Shown: positions 36,432 through 44,869 of the stretch, piece after piece | How positions within the stretch are numbered: the first letter of the stretch is position 1 | Layout of the letters: each line of letters begins with the position of its first letter | Assembly (NCBI GenBank): GCA_951813555.1 | Contig: OX638344.1 | Coordinates: 434,001 to 498,000 of the forward strand | Direction: 5' to 3' | DNA length: 64,000 nucleotides | Origin: an uncultured Acidimicrobiales bacterium | Lineage (GTDB): Bacteria; Actinomycetota; Acidimicrobiia; Acidimicrobiales; Bin134 | Made by a program: the position numbers and the translations under genes | The notes under the pieces: model-generated | Told to the model about the DNA's origin: nothing | The model's input: the letters and a program-made list of their open reading frames with translations, nothing else | Databases searched by the model: none

Positions 36432-36460
36432 ATCTTATGTTCTATGTATATTTATATCAA
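36432..36460 (-). promoter_or_regulatory. Candidate sigma70-type promoter for proC
   Basis: In an AT-rich stretch, reading on the minus strand, TTGATA (36455-36460) and TAAGAT (36432-36437) are 17 bases apart. This would place transcription start near 36425 and give a leader of about 110 bases before proC. The local AT content is far above the surroundings. Confidence 0.45.
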
Positions 36461-36480
36461 CTGAAAAATACTGAAATATG

Positions 36481-36969
36481 TCATTTTTTGAACCGAGTTT
36501 CATACCCGATTCGCATGCACGAACGAAACCAGCGCTCCACATAGGCATAAAACGAGCCCAGAAGGCGATCGATCTCCGCTTCCGTCACCGCGTGGGCCGG
36601 CAACTCGGCAACCAAGAACACGGCATCTTCGATGCCGATGGCGAACCGCATTCCGGCCAGCTCGCGGTTTCGGCGCAGCAGATATTCGTACAGCCGGCCC
36701 TCGTTCTCCTCAGGTGCGGGCATGAAGTGGCACTCGCAGTGCAAGAGTCGCTGGCCGAGAGTGAACCAGACGGTGGACCCCGCCCTCTCCTCCCCCACCA
36801 TCCGCACATACCAACGGCGTTGACCGGGCTCGCCTCGGTCCACGGTCAGCACGGTCGGGTTGGTGCGAAGCTGATCATCTAGCCAGGCATCGATGTCCGC
36901 CTCCAGGGCAGCGATCTCTTCGACCGACAACGGCGCGTCTTCGCTCCCCCGGCGACGATGCTGGGTCAT
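36481..36969 (-). CDS. YbjN-domain protein next to mshA
   Basis: This 162-residue protein resembles the actinobacterial YbjN family (PF10722): RRWYVRMVGEERAGSTVWFTLGQRLLHCECHFMPAPEE, then YEYLLRRNRELAGMRFAIG and AVFLVAELPAHAVTEAEIDRLLG. In M. tuberculosis the homologue Rv0487 sits directly beside mshA (Rv0486), as here, and these folds resemble secretion chaperones. The function is unproven. Only 31 bp separate it from mshA. Confidence 0.82.
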   Translation of the reverse strand: MTQHRRRGSEDAPLSVEEIAALEADIDAWLDDQLRTNPTVLTVDRGEPGQRRWYVRMVGEERAGSTVWFTLGQRLLHCECHFMPAPEENEGRLYEYLLRRNRELAGMRFAIGIEDAVFLVAELPAHAVTEAEIDRLLGSFYAYVERWFRSCMRIGYETRFKK

Positions 36970-37000
36970 GCGCTGTCACCCGCGGCGAAAGCGGGGCGGG

Positions 37001-38215
37001 TCATGTGCAATCGACGGGTACTCGGGACTGGGCTCTCCGGTAGGTGGTTCGCAGCGAGCGGGCCATGGCGGCCCAAGAGAACGATCGAGCTCGTTCGGCC
37101 GCATCCAAGGCCATCTCGGCGGCGAGCAGCGGGTTGTCGATCAGCGCGGCCACCTGAGTGGCGAACGCCTCGGGGTTGGCATCGTCCACCAGGAAACCGG
37201 TACGGCCATGGTCGACCACCGAGCGCAGGCCACCCACGGGGGCAGCCACCACGGGGGTACCGCTAGCCGCTGCCTCAAGGGCAACCAGGCCAAAGGACTC
37301 GCTCCGACTGGGCACCAGCACGACATCGGCGGCCCGGTAGTACGTGGATAGCCAGTGGTGGGGACGGGGCGGAACCAGACTCACCCGATCTGCTAATCCC
37401 AGATCCTGTATACGGTCTTGCAGACGCTGGTACTCAACCTCGCCTTCGACGCCGCTGGGCCCGCCCACTACCAGCAGACGCGCATCGGCGCGAGCAAGGC
37501 AGGCCATCGTCTCCACCGCGACAAGGGGCCTTTTCAGCGGCTGTATCCGGCCCACAAAGAGCAAGACCGGGCCACGACCCAAACCCAGGGCGGCGCGGGC
37601 ACCGTCCTGGTCGCCCGGAGAGAACAGCGCATGCTCCACTCCTGGCGGGGCCAGCTCAATTCGCTCGGGCGGGGCGTCGTAGAAGCTCCGAAGCTGTTGG
37701 GCCTCCGGTTCGCAGGATGCGATAACCACATCAGCACACCCGATCACATCGGTCTCGGCCTGGGCCCGGTGCTCCGACTCGGGATCGCCGGTGGCGGCCT
37801 TTACCCGAGCCAGCGTGTGAAAGGTCACGGCCAACGGCACCTCCACCGCGTGCTTGACCCGGTGACCGGCAACCCCTGACAGCCAGTAGTTGGCGTGAAT
37901 CATGTCGGGGCGCCCTTGCCGTCGCATGTCGGCCATGACGCCGTTGGCGAACTCGTCTACGACATCGACAAGGTCTTCTTTGCCCAAATCAGCGGGCCCC
38001 GCGTCCACGTGGACCACGGTCACACCCGGTTCAATGGCCACCTCATCGGGCAGACCCTTCTGCCCCCGGCGCACATACACCCGGCATTCGCTGCCCGAGT
38101 GAGCCAGTGCCGCAGCCATCTCTCGGACGTAGACGTTCATACCGCCGCTGTCGCCAACGCCGGGTTGAGACAGCGGCGAGGTGTGCAGCGACAGGATTGC
38201 CACGTTCTGGGTCAT
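37001..38215 (-). CDS. mshA: D-inositol-3-phosphate glycosyltransferase (mycothiol synthesis)
   Basis: MshA transfers GlcNAc to inositol 3-phosphate in the first step of mycothiol synthesis. The 404-residue GT4 protein starts with VAILSLHTSPLSQPGVGDSGGMNVYVREMA, then IHANYWLSGVAGHRVKHA, LLFVGRIQPLKRP, and the donor-site segment PSRSESFGLVALEAAASGTPVVA. The first half is specific for MshA rather than generic GT4. No other msh gene is in the window. A 20-bp near-perfect tandem repeat overlaps the start codon. Confidence 0.93.
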   Translation of the reverse strand: MTQNVAILSLHTSPLSQPGVGDSGGMNVYVREMAAALAHSGSECRVYVRRGQKGLPDEVAIEPGVTVVHVDAGPADLGKEDLVDVVDEFANGVMADMRRQGRPDMIHANYWLSGVAGHRVKHAVEVPLAVTFHTLARVKAATGDPESEHRAQAETDVIGCADVVIASCEPEAQQLRSFYDAPPERIELAPPGVEHALFSPGDQDGARAALGLGRGPVLLFVGRIQPLKRPLVAVETMACLARADARLLVVGGPSGVEGEVEYQRLQDRIQDLGLADRVSLVPPRPHHWLSTYYRAADVVLVPSRSESFGLVALEAAASGTPVVAAPVGGLRSVVDHGRTGFLVDDANPEAFATQVAALIDNPLLAAEMALDAAERARSFSWAAMARSLRTTYRRAQSRVPVDCT

Positions 38216-38260
38216 CGCCCCACGCTCTCAGCCATAGCCCCACGCCCTCAGCCATCGCCC
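38214..38260. repeat. 20-bp tandem repeat over the mshA start
   Basis: ATCGCCCCACGCTCTCAGCC is followed directly by a copy with two changes (ATAGCCCCACGCCCTCAGCC) and then a partial third unit (ATCGCCCC). The first unit overlaps the mshA start codon, so copy number could alter the leader. Confidence 0.7.
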
Positions 38261-38320
38261 CCCACTTTGGCTAGTGGCGAAACTGCACAGGAGACAAAGA
38301 ACTGGCATGACCAATGAAGG

Positions 38321-38557
38321 CTACCCGCCGGAGACCGGGGGCAACACCGCCACCTCGTCACCATCGGCCACCGGCTCAGATCCAGTGACGGGCTCTCCGT
38401 TGAGCCACACTCGGCAAATCTGAAGCTGATCGGCGAACGCGGCCCCGTAGCGGTCGACGGCGGCGGCCAGAACTTGGTCTACGGTGGCCCCGGGCACTTC
38501 GTCTCGCCCGATGCCAGCCGCCTCCCTGACGTGGGCGAACAGGCGCAGCGTGGCCAT
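38321..38557 (-). CDS. moaD: MoaD/ThiS-family sulfur carrier
   Basis: The start is the ATG at 38557 (MATLRLFAHVREAAG); longer reading is spurious. The 78-residue ubiquitin-like protein ends in VAVLPPVSGG, the di-Gly tail needed for thiocarboxylation, and has ICRVWLNGEPVTGSEPVADGDEVAVL. It matches the small subunit of molybdopterin synthase. No moaE or moeB is nearby, so a link to molybdenum cofactor is by family only. Confidence 0.85.
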   Translation of the reverse strand: MATLRLFAHVREAAGIGRDEVPGATVDQVLAAAVDRYGAAFADQLQICRVWLNGEPVTGSEPVADGDEVAVLPPVSGG

Positions 38558-38626
38558 GGCGAAAGTGTATGGGAAACCTTCGCCTCTGCCACGGTCCGAA
38601 AAGTGGTGGGCATTACCGTTTGAGCC

Positions 38627-39223
38627 GTGTCTCGTCTGCTGTTGATACGCCACGGGCAATCGGAATGGAACGCTTTGCGGCGCTGGCAGGGTCAGGCCGA
38701 TCCCCCGCTGTCGGAACTGGGGCGCCAGCAGGCGACTGCTGCGGCATCCCGGCTCGAACCAGTTGACGTAGTGGCTTCCTCCACCCTGCAGCGCTCCCGA
38801 ACCAGCGCGGAGATCATTGCCGAGGCAATGGGCTGCGATCCGCCGATACCGGTTCCCGAGCTGATCGAGCGGGATGTACGGGATTTCTCCGGGTTGACCC
38901 GAGTTCAGATCGAAGAGCGGTATCCCGGCTTTTTGGAAGACGGCCGACGACCGCCGGGTTGGGAGCACGACGACGCGTTGCTGGCCCGGGTATTGGCCGG
39001 CCTCAACCGATTGGCCGGTTTGGTCGGAGACCGGACGGCGGTGGTGGTCACCCACGGCGGGGTGATCTACTCATTGGAGGCCCACCTGGGATGTGAGCCC
39101 GGCCGGATCACCAACATGAGCGGCCGGTGGGTTGCGGTGGCCAACGGCCAGCTGATCGCGGGTGAGCGAGTACACCCCCTCGAAGGCGTGGACATCCAGA
39201 TTCCCGCGTCCGATCTGCTCTGA
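38627..39223 (+). CDS. Histidine phosphatase superfamily protein
   Basis: This 198-residue protein, starting at GTG, has LLLIRHGQSEWNALRRWQGQADPPLSELGRQQA with the phospho-acceptor His, the second Arg in VASSTLQRSRTSAEII, the acid ERDVRDFSG, and VVVTHGGVIYSLEAHLG with the second catalytic His. The family includes phosphoglycerate mutases and many phosphatases; the size and motif fit a small phosphatase such as those acting on sugar phosphates or alpha-ribazole phosphate. It is divergent from moaD. Confidence 0.85.
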   Translation: MSRLLLIRHGQSEWNALRRWQGQADPPLSELGRQQATAAASRLEPVDVVASSTLQRSRTSAEIIAEAMGCDPPIPVPELIERDVRDFSGLTRVQIEERYPGFLEDGRRPPGWEHDDALLARVLAGLNRLAGLVGDRTAVVVTHGGVIYSLEAHLGCEPGRITNMSGRWVAVANGQLIAGERVHPLEGVDIQIPASDLL

Positions 39224-39228
39224 TTTGA

Positions 39229-39408
39229 TCAAGTCTCCAACAGCTTCGAGCAGCGCTGGAGAACAGGGCGCTGGTCGATGCTGCCGTCGGCTACGGCCGC
39301 TTGGAACCGAAGGCGCAGAGCATCGAGGTCGTCGAGCTCGGCGAGCACCGCCTCCACATCGATCAGCTCGCTCTCCACGTCGCTCAGCAGGGATTCCCAA
39401 GCTTCCAC
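39229..39408 (-). CDS. Predicted 59-residue acidic helical protein
   Basis: Reading from a GTG at 39408, the frame gives EAWESLLSDVESELIDVEA, then AELDDLDALRLRFQAAVADG, ending RCSKLLET and stop. It is strongly helical and acidic, with third-base GC typical of the region. The upstream frame is open for another 17 codons without an obvious start. It is convergent with the phosphatase, ending 6 bp away, and lies beside tRNA-Lys. No family is recognised. Confidence 0.45.
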   Translation of the reverse strand: MEAWESLLSDVESELIDVEAVLAELDDLDALRLRFQAAVADGSIDQRPVLQRCSKLLET

Positions 39409-39460
39409 CGTCGGGCATATTACCGGCCACGCCAGCGGGTCAGGGCGATACAGTGACGGC

Positions 39461-39533
39461 GGGCCGCTAGCTCATCAGGTAGAGCAGGAGACTTTTAATC
39501 TCAAGGTGCTGGGTTCGAGTCCCAGGCGGCCTA
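39461..39533 (+). tRNA. tRNA-Lys (anticodon TTT)
   Basis: The 73-base sequence folds as a cloverleaf. Acceptor arms are GGGCCGC and GCGGCCT, the D arm is GCTC/GAGC, the anticodon loop is CTTTTAA with anticodon TTT, and the T arm is CTGGG TTCGAGT CCCAG. The discriminator is A and no CCA is encoded. The anticodon stem has one G-A closing mismatch. Confidence 0.95.
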
Positions 39534-39611
39534 CGCGGTGCCCTCGCCGGAATCATCGACGACGGCGTTCGGGCGGGGCATGTGCTGCTCAAAATCATCT
39601 CTCCACAAAAA

Positions 39612-39662
39612 GGGGGAACCCCAAGTGGAATTCCCCCGCCATTTGAGACAGGGGAACCCCAA
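39612..39662. repeat. Short inverted and direct repeats after tRNA-Lys
   Basis: GGGGGAA at 39612-39618 pairs with TTCCCCC at 39631-39637. In addition GGGGAACCCCAA occurs at 39613-39624 and again at 39651-39662. The stretch lies between the tRNA and a group of unknown genes and carries no gene. It could be a 3' processing or termination structure. Confidence 0.4.
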
Positions 39663-39691
39663 CTATGCCCATTGGCCTACTGAACAGTCGC

Positions 39692-40549
39692 TCAATTCAG
39701 CAGGCAGAGACTATCGAATGTTGGATCGGGGAATTGATTCCTTCTCGTTCGAGCAGCCTCATGCACGTCAGTACAGCTAGCACCGAAAAGGGCGGCGTCC
39801 GTCTTATAGAGACGGGCACCGTCGGGTAAATCGATTACAAGAACCGGCTGATCGGGAGCCGTGTCTGGCAAGAGATCCTTCAGCGCTTCATCGAGAGAGC
39901 CGAACGACACAACGGGTCCGCCCTCGCTTACTACGAGCTCTACGGTGAGCCCATCGACTAGTTTGGAGTTGGGTTCGACTGATTGGCGGATTATGGTGCA
40001 GCACGGCTCCGATGCCGACGCCGTATGCAATAGCTTAACTTTCACTACGCGTTGTAGCGGCTCAAATAGCCCATTGTTGGATACTTCAGATCGTTCAAGT
40101 CCAGTCAATTGAGGCATGAATCCGGCAATCGCTGTTAGCCATGCGTCGAATGTCTGGTTTCTCGAAGGCTTGATTGCGGTTGTCGCAACCCGCCTCACTT
40201 GTTCTTCGGTGAGACCTCTCGTCACGAGAACGCTGTCCGGAATCCCTGGGATCTGCAAGGAAATCGAGTCAGGTTGATTACTAAGGTGAGGGTCGGGCCA
40301 ACCCACTTGGATAACGACGTCACCGTCGAGCGAGCTGATCTGGTAGCCCAAGGGTCCACTTCGTATCACCTCAAATGGCCCTTCACGCCATATCTTAGGA
40401 TTAGCAGCGAGATCACTGAGAATTATCGCAGTTCCGTTGTCCGAAGGGCGCGGCAAGGATCCGCGAAGTGCGAACGCGGCTGCTGCGATCGCTACCAAGA
40501 GCAAGACGACGCGAAGTCCGGTGTGGCCTAACAACTTTGGATTAGCCAT
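39692..40549 (-). CDS. Unknown protein with N-terminal membrane anchor
   Basis: This 285-residue protein begins MANPKLLGHTGLRVV, then a hydrophobic helix VLLLVAIAAAAFALRG (about residues 15-30), and the rest appears exported. A stretch near residues 187-220 (CCTIIRQSVEPNSKLVDGLT, then VELVVSEGG) resembles the end of a PASTA-like repeat, but this is weak. Codon use is less GC-rich than neighbours. It lies four bases from the next gene, so the two are probably an operon. No function is assigned. Confidence 0.65.
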   Translation of the reverse strand: MANPKLLGHTGLRVVLLLVAIAAAAFALRGSLPRPSDNGTAIILSDLAANPKIWREGPFEVIRSGPLGYQISSLDGDVVIQVGWPDPHLSNQPDSISLQIPGIPDSVLVTRGLTEEQVRRVATTAIKPSRNQTFDAWLTAIAGFMPQLTGLERSEVSNNGLFEPLQRVVKVKLLHTASASEPCCTIIRQSVEPNSKLVDGLTVELVVSEGGPVVSFGSLDEALKDLLPDTAPDQPVLVIDLPDGARLYKTDAALFGASCTDVHEAARTRRNQFPDPTFDSLCLLN

Positions 40550-40553
40550 TGGC

Positions 40554-41072
40554 TCACCCCTGATTCCAACTTGAAGTCGCCGGACTTTCAGCCGTCAGAT
40601 CTTCAAGTGAAGAACCCAAGCGGGCGCAGAACAGCCTGTGGTCTTGATTGATGGCTTCAATGTTATTGGAGGGCCAGACGGAAACGACCGCAGCCTCGTC
40701 CAACCCCTCTGACACATACACGAAAGGCGTGCCCCGAACTTGCTCTGACCAGCTAGCGCCGAACTGAAACTGAATGTTCTTGGCGGAGAAGCGCTGATAC
40801 GTGAGCCCAACCGTTGCCATCGAAATTCTAGCCTTCCGAGCTCGCATCGCGAGGGGGTATAGCAACATATTCGATTCATAGTCCCGCCTTTCGAGTGCTG
40901 ATGCCAGATGTTTGTTCAGCTCGGGAACAAGCTCGGCCGAAGCTCCCACGGATCTGCGAAGTTGCACGCCGCCGATGTAAATGCCGAGAGCGTTGGCGTC
41001 GATGGTTTTAAGGCGCCGGAGATCGACAGTCACGATTGCTGTGCTGTTGTGGCTCTTTCCACACGGCTGCAC
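40554..41072 (-). CDS. Unknown protein, possible STAS-like N-terminus
   Basis: This 172-residue protein starts at GTG. Residues 11-60 (TVDLRRLKTIDANALGIYI, then GGVQLRRSVGASAELVPELN) resemble the beta-alpha pattern of STAS domains, in which an acidic-Ser/Thr pair precedes a helix; similarity is weak and the Ser is replaced by Asn. The C-terminal half has no recognised family. The gene overlaps no known neighbour and is co-directional with the anchored protein downstream. Confidence 0.6.
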   Translation of the reverse strand: MQPCGKSHNSTAIVTVDLRRLKTIDANALGIYIGGVQLRRSVGASAELVPELNKHLASALERRDYESNMLLYPLAMRARKARISMATVGLTYQRFSAKNIQFQFGASWSEQVRGTPFVYVSEGLDEAAVVSVWPSNNIEAINQDHRLFCARLGSSLEDLTAESPATSSWNQG

Positions 41073-41138
41073 GCTTTCGAGCAGTAGCGCAGCGAGGATC
41101 GCCGAGCGCCGAGCTCATTCGCCCTCGCCGTCAAGCCC

Positions 41139-41774
41139 TTACGAAATCCTGGTCCAAACCGCTGAACGCACACCGAGATCCCTACAGTCCCCCACGCCTG
41201 GAGGCAGACCTGTTTGGACCGATTTTGGAAACTTCCAGCAATCATGCGAGCGGCTCCCAGTGCGCGTGTCAACCACCCAGTAGACAGGATCTACCCTGCG
41301 GTAGTCTGTGTCGTCATATGCGGGGCTCGACCCAATCAACATGGTACCACCCTGGTAGTCGTACTGGTCGCGTAGGTGAATCCCAAAGCCACGCACAGCA
41401 CAGTGCTCAGCGAAACGAAGGTTCCCTGTACCAATTTCCACTTCAGAGCCACCAAGATTTGCGGTACCGAAAAAAGTACCGAAAACTTTGTGCTCTCGGT
41501 CCGTCTGGACCAAAAAGACGGTACCATCCACTGCACGAAGCCGCACGACCAACCCTTTCCTTGTACCACCAATCACCCAAGTATCGCCCTGGGAGCGCTA
41601 CAAGGCGTTCTTGAAGCGCTCGCCCGGTACGCGAAGCAAACCCACCTGGAGCTTGGGCACAAGCGACGCAAACTGGTAGGTCCACGTAGCGGAGGAACTC
41701 CAGTGCGCTGGTAGGCATGCTGTGGTTGCCCCGGTACGGCTCGTCGCATGGGCCCCGATTGCTCGGTGCCTCAA
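41139..41774 (-). pseudogene. Decayed gene with an in-frame TAG
   Basis: One frame is open from 41774 to 41139 except for a TAG at 41598-41600. Before it the frame reads VPKLQVGLLRVPGERFKNAL; after it RSQGDTWVIGGTRKGLVVRL and VDGTVFLVQTDREHKVFG. Both sides have codon patterns of real coding sequence, and the downstream part alone could be a 145-residue protein from a GTG at 41576. Another frame overlaps from 41715 to 41443 (MPTSALEFLRYVDLP), which could be the original start joined by a frameshift. The product is unrecognised. Confidence 0.45.
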
Positions 41775-41839
41775 TCAGCAATTCTGTCGGCTGGCCGAGC
41801 CTGCTCACGTCACAGCGTTTGGCCTACTACGCTGAGGGC

Positions 41840-42607
41840 ATGCATCGTTTGATTGCTCTGTTCGCCATCTTCGTTCTGTTGCTCGCAGCCTGCGGCAACG
41901 ATGACGCCGAACCCTCCGCTGAATCCGATCCAACTGCTACCGTCGCCGCGGAGGAGCCCGAACCGGCGACTACACCGGCACCGGTAGACGACTCTACTTC
42001 CGACGATGAGCCCGTCGAGGAGGAGCCCGAACCGGACCCCGTCGAGGAGGAGCCCGAATTGGACCCCGTCGAGGAGGAGACCGAACTGGACCCCGAGCCT
42101 ACGGGCGAACCGCTAGAGCGCCCCGAGCCCGTCGACTTCAGCAATCCAGCGTTCAGCAGCGCTGACAAGCTCACCACCGCGGGACTCGGGTCGATGTTCT
42201 TCGGCATGACCCCCGACGAGGCAAGCCAAGCGCTCCCCACCCTGTGGACGGGCGGTCCAGAAGACGGCACTCCCCGCTGCTACCTGCTGGCCCCGGCCAA
42301 CGGGCCCGCGGGCGTGGTGCTCACGATCTACAACAGCTCCATCGAGCGGGTGGACATCACCAACCCGAGCATCACCACCCGGTCGGGGGCCAGCGTGGGC
42401 AGCACCGAGGCCCAGCTCCACGAGCTGTTCGGGGCCCGGCTGGTCGTGTCCCCCTATGCCGACGGCAGCGGCAACTCGATCCAATACGTCCCAGTTGACG
42501 AAACAGATATCGACTATCGAGTGGTCTTTGAGACCGACGGCGCCACGGTGACCTCGATGCGGGCTGGTCGGCTTCCCGCAGTGGCCCCAGCCGAGCCCTG
42601 CACCTGA
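41840..42607 (+). CDS. Lipoprotein with acidic repeat linker
   Basis: The start is the ATG at 41840 (MHRLIALFAIFVLLLAACGN). The lipobox LLAAC leads to a Glu/Pro/Asp-rich linker with three tandem units of nine residues (VEEEPEPDP, VEEEPELDP, VEEETELDP), then a globular domain from about residue 95 with LGSMFFGMTPDEASQALPTLW and an end SMRAGRLPAVAPAEPC. The domain resembles small exported proteins of unknown function with an FGMTxxEA helix. It converges on amt. Confidence 0.7.
   Translation: MHRLIALFAIFVLLLAACGNDDAEPSAESDPTATVAAEEPEPATTPAPVDDSTSDDEPVEEEPEPDPVEEEPELDPVEEETELDPEPTGEPLERPEPVDFSNPAFSSADKLTTAGLGSMFFGMTPDEASQALPTLWTGGPEDGTPRCYLLAPANGPAGVVLTIYNSSIERVDITNPSITTRSGASVGSTEAQLHELFGARLVVSPYADGSGNSIQYVPVDETDIDYRVVFETDGATVTSMRAGRLPAVAPAEPCT
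42014..42094 (+). repeat. Three 27-bp tandem units inside the lipoprotein gene
   Basis: Units at 42014-42040, 42041-42067 and 42068-42094 all begin GTCGAGGAGGAG and end GACCCC. They encode nine residues each, in frame, so copy changes would lengthen the linker without breaking the gene. Confidence 0.85.
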
Positions 42608-42620
42608 TCCAGGTGGCGCG

Positions 42621-43892
42621 CTATTCGTCGTACTCCTCGGGCATGAGCACGAACTCGGGGTAGGCCTCAAGGCCGAGTTCCCCGACGTCTTGGCCCATGC
42701 GCTCAACGTCGGCTGACACTCTCAGGCCCATTAGCGCGTCCAGCACCTTCCAAACCACCAAGGAGACGATGAACACGAAGGCGCCGATGGAAACGATGCC
42801 CAGAAGCTGAATGTGGAATCGGCCGCCAGCGGCGATAGTGACCGCCAGAGTTCCCCAAATGCCGGCAACAAGGTGGGCGGGAATAGCGCCGACCACATCG
42901 TCGACCTTGGCCTTCTCCAATACCTTGATAGCGACGGTGCACAGCCCGCCGCCGATGGCGCCGATGACCACTGCCCACCAGTGTTCCACCATGGTGGGGC
43001 CAGCGGTGATGGCCACGAGGCCGGCAATGGCACCGTTCAAGCCGGCGAACAGGTCGATCCTGCCCAAGACAGTTCGCGAGATGGCCAGCGCGGCAAGCAC
43101 CCCGGCCGCGGCGGCCAGATTGGTGTTGACCAGCACGATGGTCATCGCCACGGCATCGGCCGGGGTGCCCAGGGCCAGTTGGGATCCGCCGTTGAACCCG
43201 AACCAGCCCAGCCACAAGATGAACACGCCCAACGTCACCACCAACACGTTGGAGGGCGGGGTGGACTTCACGCTGCCGTCCTTTTTGAACTTGCCCAGCC
43301 GGGGGCCCACAACCAGCACCCCGGCCAACGCCGCCCAACCGCCGGTGCCGTGCACGATGGTGGAGCCGGCGAAATCGCTGAAGCCCCTCTCATCGAGCCA
43401 ACCGCCTCCCCACGTCCAAGAACCCACGATGGGGTAGATGAATGCGGTCAAGATGAGGGTGAACACGAAGAATGACCACATCTTGATCCGCTCGGCGATG
43501 GCCCCCGACACGATGGATGCGGCGGTGGCCACGAAGACCATTTGGAAGAACCAATCGGACATCACGGCGTGTCCGTTGTCCACCACGCGGCCAACAACGC
43601 TCAAGTCCCCATCCAGCAGGGCTTTCTCGTCGCCCGAAGGCCCATAGAGGAACTCGAAGGAGCCGATCAGATTCCCGACATCGACGTACATGAGGTTGTA
43701 GCCAATGAAGAAATAGGCCAGACCGGCGATGGAGTAGATGCCGATGTTCTTTAGGCAGATCATCGAGGCGTTCTTGGTGCGGACCGCGCCGGACTCCAAC
43801 ATGGTGAAGCCCGCGCACATCCACATCACCAGCGCACCCCAAATCAAGAACGCGAAGGTGTTGAATACAAATTGGTCTGGCAACTCGACCAT
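42621..43892 (-). CDS. amt: Ammonium transporter
   Basis: This is a 423-residue, 11-helix Amt/MEP protein. Signatures are WMCAGFTMLESGAVRTKN, the periplasmic Trp/Phe gate region, DFAGSTIVHGTGGWAALAG with one twin-His, and AGVLAALAIS. The C-terminal tail (VGELGLEAYPEFVLMPEEYDE) is close to the family tail that interacts with PII proteins. No glnK lies beside it here, unlike many genomes. It lies 100 bp from the aspartate dehydrogenase gene. Confidence 0.93.
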   Translation of the reverse strand: MVELPDQFVFNTFAFLIWGALVMWMCAGFTMLESGAVRTKNASMICLKNIGIYSIAGLAYFFIGYNLMYVDVGNLIGSFEFLYGPSGDEKALLDGDLSVVGRVVDNGHAVMSDWFFQMVFVATAASIVSGAIAERIKMWSFFVFTLILTAFIYPIVGSWTWGGGWLDERGFSDFAGSTIVHGTGGWAALAGVLVVGPRLGKFKKDGSVKSTPPSNVLVVTLGVFILWLGWFGFNGGSQLALGTPADAVAMTIVLVNTNLAAAAGVLAALAISRTVLGRIDLFAGLNGAIAGLVAITAGPTMVEHWWAVVIGAIGGGLCTVAIKVLEKAKVDDVVGAIPAHLVAGIWGTLAVTIAAGGRFHIQLLGIVSIGAFVFIVSLVVWKVLDALMGLRVSADVERMGQDVGELGLEAYPEFVLMPEEYDE

Positions 43893-43992
43893 GACATCCC
43901 CCTGTCACTCCGCTTGCCTGATCGGAGGCAACCGGCTTCTTTCAGTCCACGTTACAAAGGGGCTGCAAACCCGAAAAGGATCTTGGCGGCAC

Positions 43993-44805
43993 TCAGAGAA
44001 AAGACACTGGCGGTCGTTGCATGTCAGTGAGAGCTCGAAGCACCGAATAGGCAGTGACCGCGCTGGTACGGGGGTTGTCGGGAGAGGCGGCGTTCTCGAA
44101 CGACAGCTCATAGTTGCCCGCCACCCCCGAGGCGCTCACCACGTGTCGCACCCCGGTGGCCTCCGGATCACCCACCATCTGCACCCGCACCCGATCGAAC
44201 CCGACCGTGGCCAGCGACAAGGTGGCCGTCACGTTGGCCGATTCCGGAAATCGCGCACAGGCTTCCCGGGCCGGGCCGTCGAACACCGTCACCGGCACGG
44301 ACCCGTCGGCCAGGGCATCCAGCACATCCTCTCCCATCCATGGACGGCTCAGCGCGGCCGCCGGTTTGGTGCTGCTGATGGCCACCTCCTCCAGCGGCCC
44401 GAAAAGCATGGCGGCCCGCAGGATGTCCAAGCCGCCGATGGCCCCAGTGCAAAGGAACAGGCGCCCGCCCTCGGCTTGACGCAGTTGAGATTCAAGATCT
44501 TCATCGGCCAAGGCGCCGATGCTCACCACCAACAGGTCGGTGCCTGATTCTCTCACCGCCACTCCGTGCGCGCGAAGAGCCCCATGGCCGGCAGCTTCAA
44601 CCACCACATCTGATCGGGACAACAGCGATTCTCGATCTTGCACCCTTAGGGGATGGTCGACAACGAGGTCGAAAACCGCAGTCAGCTCGGCCCTCTCCAC
44701 TGCCCCACCCGACAGTTCCCGGGCCACCACCGAACCGATGGCCCCGCAGCCGATCAGGCCCACTCGAAGCACTGGGTCAGGATATCCGCCATGCCTTGCC
44801 CCCAT
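43993..44805 (-). CDS. nadX: L-aspartate dehydrogenase-like
   Basis: The ATG at 44805 (MGARHGGYPDPVLRVGLIGC) gives 270 residues; longer readings cross the divergent promoter. NAD-binding GLIGCGAIGSVVARELSGG, then VVEAAGHGALRAHGVAV, CTGAIGGLDILRAA, SANVTATLSLATVGFDRVRV and GVAGNYELSFEN follow the aspartate dehydrogenase family. The enzyme makes iminoaspartate and can feed NAD synthesis or release ammonium. Without nadA/nadB/nadC nearby the role is open. Confidence 0.82.
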   Translation of the reverse strand: MGARHGGYPDPVLRVGLIGCGAIGSVVARELSGGAVERAELTAVFDLVVDHPLRVQDRESLLSRSDVVVEAAGHGALRAHGVAVRESGTDLLVVSIGALADEDLESQLRQAEGGRLFLCTGAIGGLDILRAAMLFGPLEEVAISSTKPAAALSRPWMGEDVLDALADGSVPVTVFDGPAREACARFPESANVTATLSLATVGFDRVRVQMVGDPEATGVRHVVSASGVAGNYELSFENAASPDNPRTSAVTAYSVLRALTDMQRPPVSFL

Positions 44806-44869
44806 CGGCAGGTGTCCCGAGTTGGTAGCCTGAGGACATGGGCCGGGCGAAAATGGCAGGCTGAAGTCC

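Noticed and set aside
39461..41774. Integrated element with attachment sites at tRNA-Lys
   Set aside because: No integrase and no copy of the tRNA 3' end were found by eye; kept only as a low-interest compositional patch.
42014..42094. CRISPR-like or regulatory repeat
   Set aside because: The three 27-bp units are in frame within a lipoprotein linker and have no spacers.
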